From assembly GCF_042680125.1 (NCBI RefSeq), contig NZ_JBHTNY010000004.1: 64,000 bases of DNA, one strand, 5' to 3'. The stretch comes from Robinsoniella peoriensis (lineage in GTDB: Bacteria; Bacillota; Clostridia; Lachnospirales; Lachnospiraceae). A program made the translations under genes and the position numbers. Numbering within the stretch: the stretch's first letter is position 1; the number at the start of each line of letters is the position of its first letter. Under the pieces are notes generated by a model. That model was given only the letters and a program-made list of their open reading frames with translations, searched no databases and had not been told where the DNA came from. Below, in pieces: positions 1 to 7,141 of this stretch.

Positions 1-1029
1 ATTGGTGTTGCAGATGCCAAGGCAATTGCAGCATATTATGGACTGAAAAAGAAAGATTCCGGTTCTTCCGGAACGAATCCGCCGCCGGCTGTAGATACCG
101 GATGGAAAAAGGATGGCAGCAATACATATTATGTGAAGCAGGATGGAAGCAGAGCTACCGGATGGCAGACCATAGACGGAAAGGTATATTACTTTAATGC
201 CGGAGGAATCATGCTTACAGGCAAACAGAAGATATCCGGTAAAATTCATTATTTTCAGCCCTCCGGAGAAGCTATGACCGGAGTGCAGACCATAGGAGGG
301 AAAAAAGTATCCCTGGATGAAAAAGGTGTTATAATTGCAATTCCTGCCGGTAGCTGGACTTTGAAAGGCAGCACCTGGTATTTTAAAAAATGGGATGGAA
401 AGAATGCGACCGGATGGATCACCTATAAGGGCAGGAAATGTTATCTGAATAAGGACGGTTCCATGGTAAAGCGCTGGAAGAAGATTAAGGGGAAATGGTA
501 TTATTTCAGTGGAAATGGTTATATGGTTACCGGAAAGCGGACGTTGGGCGGCAAAACCTGTTATTTTGGAGATAATGGCGCGGCCCTGACCGGAAAACAG
601 GTGATCAATAAAGAAACCGTATTTTTGAATGAAAAAGGTGTCCTATTGCCAAATCGCTGGGTCAAGGATAATGTTGGCTGGTGGTATCGCTATGGCAATG
701 GTACTTATCCTAAGAAAAAATGGGTTACCATTGAAGGAAAACGTTATTATTTCAATAAAAAGGGTTATATGGAGACCGGTTGGATTAAGCTTGGAAAAAA
801 CTGGTATTACCTTCGTTCAGATGGTTCTGCTAAAAACGGTTGGCTGAAAAGCAACGGAAAGTGGTATTATCTCGTAAAGGGAAAAATGCAGACAAAGTCC
901 TGGATTCATTATAAGAAAAAATGGTATTATGTGAAGTCAGATGGCGTAAGAGCTGTAGGAAAAAGATTAAAAATAGGCAAGAAGACATATAAGTTTGATG
1001 CCAACGGAGTTTGTAAAAATAAGAAATAA
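1..1029 (+). CDS. Cell-wall-binding repeat protein, C-terminal part (5' end outside window)
   Basis: The frame is open from base 1, so this is the C-terminal 342 residues of a larger surface protein. The first ~20 residues (IGVADAKAIAAYYGL...) look like the end of another domain. A Ser/Gly/Pro linker (SGSSGTNPPP) follows, then about twelve ~20-residue repeats of the choline/glucan-binding type: GW or TG, a short turn, GKWYYF-like aromatics, then xxGxM. The family binds teichoic-acid choline or polysaccharide, so this region probably tethers an enzyme or adhesin to the wall. The catalytic part lies outside the window, so its activity is unknown. An apparent internal GTG start at 133 sits inside the open frame and is not the gene start. 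A shared terminator separates it from the convergent gene at 1086. Confidence 0.85.
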   Translation: MGVADAKAIAAYYGLKKKDSGSSGTNPPPAVDTGWKKDGSNTYYVKQDGSRATGWQTIDGKVYYFNAGGIMLTGKQKISGKIHYFQPSGEAMTGVQTIGGKKVSLDEKGVIIAIPAGSWTLKGSTWYFKKWDGKNATGWITYKGRKCYLNKDGSMVKRWKKIKGKWYYFSGNGYMVTGKRTLGGKTCYFGDNGAALTGKQVINKETVFLNEKGVLLPNRWVKDNVGWWYRYGNGTYPKKKWVTIEGKRYYFNKKGYMETGWIKLGKNWYYLRSDGSAKNGWLKSNGKWYYLVKGKMQTKSWIHYKKKWYYVKSDGVRAVGKRLKIGKKTYKFDANGVCKNKK

Positions 1030-1036
1030 AAGCATG

Positions 1037-1078
1037 AAAAGAGCCGTATCGGTAAAGTTCTACCGATGCGGCTCTTTT
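1037..1078. terminator. Bidirectional intrinsic terminator between convergent genes
   Basis: An 18-bp stem (1037-1054 with 1061-1078, one G-U pair) and a 6-nt loop AAGTTC. It begins with AAAA and ends with TTTT, so it has a U-run on either strand. It lies between the stop codons of the genes ending at 1029 (+) and 1086 (-). Confidence 0.9.
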
Positions 1079-1085
1079 ATACTGT

Positions 1086-2651
1086 TTAATAATTGATACA
1101 AACTCCACCGTCATCAAAACGATATATCTTGCCTTTGATTTTTTTCTTTGTATTGCGGAGCATGACACCGTCGCTGCCTACATAATATTTAACACCGCCG
1201 AAGGTAACCCAGGTATTGGCTGCCATCTGTCCATTGGATCTTAAGAAATACTGTTTTTTCTTAAGGGTAATCCATCCAGTTTGCATGACTCCTGATTTAT
1301 TAAAGAAATACCATTTGCCGTCTAGTTTTGCCCAACCTGTTTTAGCCCTTCCGGTATTATCTGCATAGGACCAGGAAGTAGATCCCCTTGTCCAGCCGCC
1401 CTCTGACAGTCTGCCGCTGGCATCAAAGGAGTATGGTATACCACGAACTTTTGATGCATTCATCTGCATGATACCATTGTTATCCAGGTAATAATAGTAA
1501 TTTCCTTCTTTTTTCCAGCTGTTTCTTTCTATATAGCCTTTGCTGTTTATGTAATAGTAGTTTTCATTATAGTAGATCCAGGTGTTCTTTCTGGAATACT
1601 TTTTGTTATTGGATGTATAAAAAGCTGACTGCTTTTTGGATCCGACCTTTTTCTTTTTCAGGGTCAGATTCCCGGGAGAAATCATATTCAGTGTATTACC
1701 ATTGCTCATATCGGCTATGATTGCTGAATTTTTTGGCTGTCCGTTTGTGGTAAAGAGCTTACATTCTATATTGCTCAGCGTATTTCTCACGGAGGCGGAC
1801 ATATTGGTAATTAAACCGGTTGCAACTGCATAATCCGGTGATATCATACGCAGATAGCTGGGTGAATTGGCATCGCCGATACCATGATGTCCCAATTTTA
1901 ACAGATCAATAGGCCCCAGTTGTTTTGCCAGCTTACTTTCATCGTAATCAGGTGCCAGATTGTTGATATCTCCCGCTAAAAAAGCAGTGAGGTCATTTAC
2001 TGTTACTTTCACACCCAGTGAATTAAAATTGTCATCCGGCCGTTTGGCGATGTTTCCTTTGGAATCCGTGGAGCGCTTATAATTCATAATTTCGATCTGC
2101 ATATCTCCCAGGGTAAATTCCCGATTCGATTTTTTGGAAAAGTTCTGGATAATTTTCGTACCGCGTCTCTTAGCTGCAGAGATCAGCGTATCATAACAAT
2201 ATTGGTTGTCCCAGAGATTTGTTTTCACTGAGATGTATTTGTCGCTGTATTTATTGAGATACAGGCGTTCTGTTTTAAAAGCTTTTAAAATCTCATCCCC
2301 GCTTCCAATATGGTCGCTGTGAGCATGAGTGCCGATATAAAAATCCAGCTTCTTTACGCCAACCTTTTTCAAATACTTAATGACTTCCTGTTCGTGCCCC
2401 CCGGAAGTGTTGATACCGGAACGCATAGGGTATTTCGAATTATTTCCATTTGGAAAGTCACTGTCTTCGCCGGAATCCACCATTCCAAAGTGTCCGTTAC
2501 TCTCCAGCAGGATGGCATCGTTATTGCCTTCAATACAAATAAAATGAATCCGTGTTTTGCTCTTAGCGGATGCATCAGCTGCCAGTGGCAGGCATAGAAA
2601 AGCCAGACAGATAACCACTGCCGTAAACATTACATTAAATTTTCTTTTCAT
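1086..2651 (-). CDS. Secreted metallo-beta-lactamase-fold protein (ComEC/Rec2-like) with cell-wall-binding repeats
   Basis: A 521-residue protein with a signal peptide (residues 1-27, hydrophobic core, AADASA cleavage region). The MBL domain covers about 33-315: the metal motif THAHSDH is at 108-114, with FLAGDIN and LGHHG further on. This is the arrangement of the ComEC C-terminal hydrolase domain, but without the ComEC channel. Residues about 350-521 carry six or seven YYF/GW repeats like those of the neighbour ending at 1029. The substrate is not evident; ComEC MBL domains degrade a DNA strand and other relatives are phosphodiesterases. AAGGGGA precedes the ATG at good distance. It is probably an exported wall-bound hydrolase. 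Confidence 0.85.
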   Translation of the reverse strand: MKRKFNVMFTAVVICLAFLCLPLAADASAKSKTRIHFICIEGNNDAILLESNGHFGMVDSGEDSDFPNGNNSKYPMRSGINTSGGHEQEVIKYLKKVGVKKLDFYIGTHAHSDHIGSGDEILKAFKTERLYLNKYSDKYISVKTNLWDNQYCYDTLISAAKRRGTKIIQNFSKKSNREFTLGDMQIEIMNYKRSTDSKGNIAKRPDDNFNSLGVKVTVNDLTAFLAGDINNLAPDYDESKLAKQLGPIDLLKLGHHGIGDANSPSYLRMISPDYAVATGLITNMSASVRNTLSNIECKLFTTNGQPKNSAIIADMSNGNTLNMISPGNLTLKKKKVGSKKQSAFYTSNNKKYSRKNTWIYYNENYYYINSKGYIERNSWKKEGNYYYYLDNNGIMQMNASKVRGIPYSFDASGRLSEGGWTRGSTSWSYADNTGRAKTGWAKLDGKWYFFNKSGVMQTGWITLKKKQYFLRSNGQMAANTWVTFGGVKYYVGSDGVMLRNTKKKIKGKIYRFDDGGVCINY

Positions 2652-2947
2652 TATCTAAATCCCCTTATTCATTGGTATTAAATCAGTACTGCTGCAAAAT
2701 GTATGACGTTCCCCCCTTATTCAGACATAGTCAGCATTATATGATACAGGTTAGATTATACCCTAAGAGAAAGTTCTTTACAAGTGTCTGGGGAAAACTT
2801 ATATGCGTCCCTTACCCAGCAATACCCAATTTCATTTTTGTAACATCCCTCATCACAATTAACAGTTGTCTAATTCTTATTAAAATGTTATATTATAATT
2901 AACAGGAATTAAAAGATTTGTAATAAATACATTTTGAGGGGGAAATT
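2652..2947. other. Divergent intergenic region
   Basis: 296 bp between the start of the secreted MBL gene (-) and the licD-like gene (+). It contains a likely + strand promoter near 2866-2894, strong Shine-Dalgarno sites for both genes, and a long AT-rich stretch. I see no small ORF with a convincing ribosome-binding site. Confidence 0.6.
2866..2899 (+). promoter_or_regulatory. Candidate sigma-A promoter for the licD-flippase genes
   Basis: TTGTCT at 2866-2871, a 17-nt spacer and TATATT at 2889-2894. An overlapping consensus TATAAT lies at 2894-2899. It is about 50 nt upstream of the start codon at 2948, which has GAGGGGG as ribosome-binding site. Confidence 0.55.
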
Positions 2948-3823
2948 ATGCAGCGAAAGAAATATGATGAAGAGACACTTCGCAGACTTCAGGCAACGGA
3001 GCTGGAGATGCTGGAGGATTTTGTGGATTTTTGTGAGAAGCATAAGATACCGTATTTTGGAATTGGAGGAACTGCAATCGGAGCACTGCGGCATCAGGGG
3101 TTTATTCCCTGGGATGACGACATAGATCTGGCATTTACAAGAAAAAATTATGAGCGGTTTTGTAAACTTGCAGGAGAGGAACTGAAAGATAAATATACGA
3201 TTTTGCGCGGAGATTCCGATGAAAATTATCCGCTTTTTACTGCGCGTATGTGTAAAAAAGGAACGGTTTTCAGGGAATACGCAATGAAGGATGTGGATTG
3301 TGAGTTTGGGATTTTTCTGGATCTGTATGCTTATGACAATGTTCCGGACTGTAATTGGAAGATGAAACTTCAGGCATATGGGGCATGGATTTACAGTAAA
3401 TTGCTGATTTTATGCAGTATTTCAAAGCCAAGCCTTTTGCTGGAAGGTAAAAAATTAAAATTGGTTTTGGCTGCGTGCCAGGTTGGGAACAAGCTTATGA
3501 AAGCGATGCATATTTCCCAGAGAGGCGTTTTTTTGCGTGGAAAGAGATGCTGTACGAAATATAATAAGCAGAAGACTAAAAGGCTGGCATACCTGCCTGA
3601 GGCGAGACCCTTTGCAAGCATGATAGACAGGAAAGATTTGTATCCGTTGAAGAAGATGAAGTTTGAACATCTGGAACTCACGTTTCCCAATGATATGCAC
3701 GAAATGCTGTCTGCTTATTATGGCGATTATATGCAGCTTCCACCGGTGGAAAAAAGGTATAATCATTGTCCATACCAGTTGGATTTTAGGAAACAGGAAG
3801 CAGAAGTGCCTGATAAAAAGTAA
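2948..3823 (+). CDS. LicD family phosphotransferase
   Basis: A 291-residue protein with the LicD signature: GIGGTAIGALRHQGFIPWDD at about 38-57, continuing D(I)D, so the acidic cluster sits at D56-D58 and D60. LicD-type nucleotidyltransferase-fold enzymes transfer phosphocholine or other phospho-alcohols (for example glycerol-phosphate or ribitol-phosphate) from CDP donors to glycans or teichoic acids in the cytoplasm. It is the first gene of a + strand run, four bases from the flippase stop-start region, behind a strong GAGGGGG site. Phosphocholine would suit the choline-binding-like repeats next door, but CDP-glycerol made by TagD (17076) is equally possible. The donor is not readable from sequence. 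Confidence 0.9.
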   Translation: MQRKKYDEETLRRLQATELEMLEDFVDFCEKHKIPYFGIGGTAIGALRHQGFIPWDDDIDLAFTRKNYERFCKLAGEELKDKYTILRGDSDENYPLFTARMCKKGTVFREYAMKDVDCEFGIFLDLYAYDNVPDCNWKMKLQAYGAWIYSKLLILCSISKPSLLLEGKKLKLVLAACQVGNKLMKAMHISQRGVFLRGKRCCTKYNKQKTKRLAYLPEARPFASMIDRKDLYPLKKMKFEHLELTFPNDMHEMLSAYYGDYMQLPPVEKRYNHCPYQLDFRKQEAEVPDKK

Positions 3824-3832
3824 GGGATGACT

Positions 3833-5077
3833 ATGGAAGATAAAAAAATGTCGATTAAAACCAGTATTCTCTGGAATACCTGGGGAAGTCTGGTTTATCT
3901 GGGGTGTCAATGGCTTTTGAGCGTTCTGGTGATCCGTATTTCCGGATTTGAAAATTCAGGTATTCTGACATTGGCTATGTCCATAACCAATATGTTCTAT
4001 AGCATAGCAGTCTATGGGATGCGTACTTTCCAGGTGGCAGATACGGAAAATGAATATTCCCAGGGAACCTATGTACTGAGCAGGGCAGCGACCGGTTTAA
4101 CAGCATTTATTCTTTGTACAGCATTTGTAGTGATAAACCGATACGACAAGATATCCAGTTTAAGTATTATAATCTATATGGTCTTCCGTCTGGGAGAAGC
4201 TCTTTTTGATGTCTATGCCGGATTTTTTCAAAAATACTGGCGTATGGATTATCTGGGAAAATCTATGGTAATCCGCGGTGTGGTAATGCTTTGCTCTTAT
4301 ATAGTTTTTCTGGGATTATTCAATAGTCTTCCGGTTGCTTTTGGGGCAATGGCGCTGTCTACATTTCTCGTTATTATATTCTATGACCGCAGGAATGTGA
4401 AGCGTATAACCAATATAAAATCTGATGGTAATTTAAAAAAAGTACAGGAATTGCTTATCAGGTGTTTTCCGTTAGTGGTTTATTTGTTTCTAAACGCTGC
4501 AATCAGCTCTATTCCAAGGTATTTCCTGGAGAAATTCTGCGGAAATGACAAGCTGGGTGTGTATGCGGCAATTGCGGCGCCTACCCTGGTTGTGCAGATG
4601 GCATCTACTTACATTTTTAATCCTTTCGTAACGGCTTTTGCGGAAAAGTATCATGCAGGGGACCGGGCTGGATTCTGGAAGCTTCTGTTCACTTGTGTAA
4701 AAGTAGTAGGAGCAGTATCTGTGGCTGCTATGGCAGGTGCAGCGCTTTTAGGGGAGTGGGGGCTTCTGATATTAATCGGAGAAAAAATACTGCCTTATAC
4801 TGATTTGTTACTGCCGCTGGTAGCGTGTACCATTCTCACTGCATTCAGCTGGCTGCTGTGCGGTGTACTGACGGTTGTTAAGGACTTTAGAGGACTGATC
4901 ATCAGTAATGTAGCTGCCGTTGTGTCAGGAGCAGTATCATCGGTAGTTTTCATAAAGTTATGGGGCATGCAGGGCACGAGTTTTGCTACGATTCTGGGTC
5001 TTACCGTTGAAATTGTACTTTTGTTTGTATTTCTGCAGAATCGGATCGGAAAATCAGCGTCGTTGTCAAGATCTTAA
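3833..5077 (+). CDS. Polysaccharide flippase (Wzx/MATE-like, MVF superfamily)
   Basis: A 414-residue integral membrane protein with about 12 hydrophobic segments and few soluble loops, typical of lipid-linked oligosaccharide flippases. It starts with short basic residues (MEDKKMSIK), then the TM1 region beginning SILWNTWGSLVYLG. The ATG at 3833 is preferred because AAGGG lies 6 nt upstream; the in-frame ATG at 3827 abuts that site. It probably exports an undecaprenyl-linked unit made by this locus. A second flippase is at 39961, so at least two repeat units may be exported. A promoter for the next gene overlaps its 3' end. Confidence 0.85.
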   Translation: MEDKKMSIKTSILWNTWGSLVYLGCQWLLSVLVIRISGFENSGILTLAMSITNMFYSIAVYGMRTFQVADTENEYSQGTYVLSRAATGLTAFILCTAFVVINRYDKISSLSIIIYMVFRLGEALFDVYAGFFQKYWRMDYLGKSMVIRGVVMLCSYIVFLGLFNSLPVAFGAMALSTFLVIIFYDRRNVKRITNIKSDGNLKKVQELLIRCFPLVVYLFLNAAISSIPRYFLEKFCGNDKLGVYAAIAAPTLVVQMASTYIFNPFVTAFAEKYHAGDRAGFWKLLFTCVKVVGAVSVAAMAGAALLGEWGLLILIGEKILPYTDLLLPLVACTILTAFSWLLCGVLTVVKDFRGLIISNVAAVVSGAVSSVVFIKLWGMQGTSFATILGLTVEIVLLFVFLQNRIGKSASLSRS

Positions 5078-5091
5078 TTTTATGATACAAT
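5063..5091 (+). promoter_or_regulatory. Candidate sigma-A promoter upstream of GT2 gene
   Basis: TTGTCA at 5063-5068, a 17-nt spacer and TACAAT at 5086-5091, overlapping the end of the flippase gene. It would give a leader of roughly 95 nt that carries the two-hairpin motif at 5151-5192. Confidence 0.55.
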
Positions 5092-5150
5092 AACTCTGGC
5101 CGAAAGTAACCAGGTTTTATGGACTGCCAGGCTGAAAGAAAAAAGAAATA

Positions 5151-5192
5151 GCAGTATTGCAGATTCGTCTGTAATATGTAATGGGTATAAAT
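5151..5192 (+). ncRNA. Two-hairpin 5' leader motif, copy 1 (cis-regulatory candidate)
   Basis: GCAGT precedes a stem at 5156-5163 paired with 5168-5175 around a TTCG tetraloop. A small second hairpin follows (5176-5179 with 5185-5188, loop AATGG), ending 4 nt before the ATG at 5193. The same arrangement stands directly before tagD (17036-17075), with compensatory changes in both stems. Function is unknown; a translational or antitermination control element is inferred. Confidence 0.45.
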
Positions 5193-5987
5193 ATGAAAGA
5201 TAATTATGAACACACATTTGCAATATGTGCCTATGGGGACAGCCCCTATCTTGCGGCATGTATTCGCTCACTGAAAAAGCAGTCACATCCCGGCAGAATC
5301 ATTATGGTGACTTCAACACCCAGCACCTATATAGAGCGTATCAGCAGGGAAAATGAGATATCACTGTTTATAAACAGAGGAGAAAAGGGAATCATCCAGG
5401 ACTGGAATTTTGCATATGAAAAGGCTGACACCAGGTATGTTACGATCGCCCATCAGGATGATATCTATCATGAAAAATATACAGAAGAACTATGCAGGAT
5501 GATGGATTCGGCAAAACGGCCATTGATTTTTTTTACTGATTACGGGGAAATCAGAAAAGGGAAAATCGTTGTTTCAAACACATTATTAAAAGTGAAAAGG
5601 CTGATGCTGATTCCAATGGAAATAAAGGCGGCAAAGAACAGCAGGTTTATCCGAAGGAGAATTCTTTCCCTGGGTTCACCGATTTGCTGTCCGTCTGTGG
5701 GATTTGCAAAAGAAAATGTAAAAGCACCTGTGTTTCAGCCGGGTTTTCGAAGTAATGAAGACTGGCAGGCATGGGAGAAGATTTCCAGGGAGGAAGGGGC
5801 TTTTCTTTACTGTAAGAAGCGTCTGGTGTATCACCGGATACATGAAGAATCTGCGACTACCAGAATTATTGAAGATACGGGCAGGCGGGACGAGGATATC
5901 GCCATGTTCCGTAAATTCTGGCCATTGCCGGTTGCAAAGCTTTTAGCTTCTGTTTACGGGAGAAGTGAGGAATCAAATAATATGTAG
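5193..5987 (+). CDS. Glycosyltransferase family 2
   Basis: A 264-residue GT-A fold enzyme: N-terminal AICAYGDSPYLAACIRSLKKQ nucleotide-binding strand and helix, then HQDDIY as the DXD-type metal motif about residue 90, and an SNEDWQAW acceptor-region motif about 185. Start chosen at 5193, where the Rossmann-like strand follows closely; an in-frame ATG four codons upstream (5181) falls inside the conserved leader hairpin. No transmembrane segment is evident, so it acts at the inner membrane face on a lipid-linked acceptor. Donor and acceptor are not predictable. The next gene starts 13 nt downstream. Confidence 0.85.
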   Translation: MKDNYEHTFAICAYGDSPYLAACIRSLKKQSHPGRIIMVTSTPSTYIERISRENEISLFINRGEKGIIQDWNFAYEKADTRYVTIAHQDDIYHEKYTEELCRMMDSAKRPLIFFTDYGEIRKGKIVVSNTLLKVKRLMLIPMEIKAAKNSRFIRRRILSLGSPICCPSVGFAKENVKAPVFQPGFRSNEDWQAWEKISREEGAFLYCKKRLVYHRIHEESATTRIIEDTGRRDEDIAMFRKFWPLPVAKLLASVYGRSEESNNM

Positions 5988-6000
5988 TTGGGGAGCACCT

Positions 6001-6690
6001 ATGAAGAAACTGATTATTATACCAGCCTATAACGAAGGCGCCAGTATTTATTCAACGGTCCGGAGTATTCAGGAACAGGCACCGGATTATGACTATGTCA
6101 TTATCAATGACTGTTCAACTGATAATACAAAGGATATTTGTGAAGAACATGATTTTTCCGTGATTCATCTGCCGGTTAATCTTGGGATTGGAGGGGCAGT
6201 GCAGACCGGTCTTCTCTATGCTGCCAGCAGAGGATATGATTTGGCGGTGCAGATGGATGGAGATGGACAGCATGATGCCCGATTCTTAAAAGAGATGGAG
6301 CAAAGTCTCATCTGTAATCAGATTGATATGGTGATTGGGTCAAGATTTATAGAAAAACAGGGATTTCAGTCTTCCGGAATCCGAAGAATGGGAATTCGAT
6401 ATTTTTCCTGGCTGATTTATGCACTGACCAAGGTGAGGATTACAGATCCTACGTCAGGAATGCGTATGATGAGCCGTGATGTAATAGAAGTATTTACAAG
6501 GGAATATCCCAAGGATTATCCAGAGCCTGAAAGTGCGGTAGCAATTATTAAAGCAGGCAGAAAAATCGGTGAGGTACCGGTTGTCATGAAACAGCGGGAG
6601 GAGGGGGTATCTTCCATATCGCCCTTGAAGTCGGTGTATTATATGATAAAGGTAACTCTGGCTATTTTTATGGCCGCATGGAGAGGCTGA
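6001..6690 (+). CDS. DPM1-like glycosyltransferase family 2
   Basis: A 229-residue GT2 of the dolichyl-phosphate mannose synthase type: IIPAYNEGAS at the N terminus, IINDCSTDNT, then QMDGDGQHD as metal/donor site near residue 92, and SGMRMM in the acceptor region. A single hydrophobic segment near the C terminus (YYMIKVTLAIFMAAW) may contact the membrane. Start at 6001 is supported by GGGGAG just upstream; an in-frame start at 5965 would overlap the previous gene. Such enzymes make polyprenyl-phosphate sugars or extend lipid-linked glycans, and they often sit beside a DUF2304 protein, as here. Confidence 0.85.
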   Translation: MKKLIIIPAYNEGASIYSTVRSIQEQAPDYDYVIINDCSTDNTKDICEEHDFSVIHLPVNLGIGGAVQTGLLYAASRGYDLAVQMDGDGQHDARFLKEMEQSLICNQIDMVIGSRFIEKQGFQSSGIRRMGIRYFSWLIYALTKVRITDPTSGMRMMSRDVIEVFTREYPKDYPEPESAVAIIKAGRKIGEVPVVMKQREEGVSSISPLKSVYYMIKVTLAIFMAAWRG

Positions 6691-6760
6691 GGTTGAAAGA
6701 AAATTGTTTTTATGTAAATGCGTCCTGCTGTGATTCCCATGCAGGCAGAGAGGTGTGAAT

Positions 6761-7141
6761 ATGAGTATCAGATCGCAGATTATCATTATGATTACTGTTG
6801 CTGCAGCACTGATTGTGCTGGCATGTATGGTAAAAAAAAGAACGATTAGCTTAAGATATGCTTTGCCGTGGACTTTACTGGCAATTGGTGTAACGGTATT
6901 AACCTGTTTTCCGGTTTTGACTGACCGGCTAACGAACCTGCTGGGCGTATCCCTGCCGGTCAATATGATATTTTTTATGGGCTTTTGTTTTTCACTGGTT
7001 ATTATTTTCTCATTGAGCCTTGCGGTTTCCAGACTTTCAAAACGTGTAAAAGCTCTTGCCCAGCATCAGGCGCTGCTTGAGCGGACGATGCAGGAGATGC
7101 AGATGAAAGAATTGAAGATAAAGGAGCAGGCAGATGAATAG
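6761..7141 (+). CDS. DUF2304 membrane protein
   Basis: A 126-residue protein with three hydrophobic segments (about 5-25, 33-55, 65-90) and a charged, coiled-coil-like tail rich in Gln, Glu and Lys. Size, topology and position directly after a DPM1-like GT2 match DUF2304, a small membrane family that commonly accompanies polyprenyl-phosphate glycosyltransferases; its exact role is not established. The ATG at 6761 follows AGAGGTG at suitable distance; the GTG two codons earlier is less likely. It overlaps the next gene by 8 bases, which suggests translational coupling. Confidence 0.75.
   Translation: MSIRSQIIIMITVAAALIVLACMVKKRTISLRYALPWTLLAIGVTVLTCFPVLTDRLTNLLGVSLPVNMIFFMGFCFSLVIIFSLSLAVSRLSKRVKALAQHQALLERTMQEMQMKELKIKEQADE

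Noticed and set aside
3455..3910. 151-codon open frame on the minus strand
   Set aside because: Antisense shadow of the LicD gene and start of the flippase; composition is Phe/His/Gln-rich as expected for a reverse frame, with no site upstream.
6454..6963. 169-codon minus-strand frame
   Set aside because: Covers the 3' end of a GT2 and the DUF2304 gene in antisense; Ser/His/Thr-rich, no domain.
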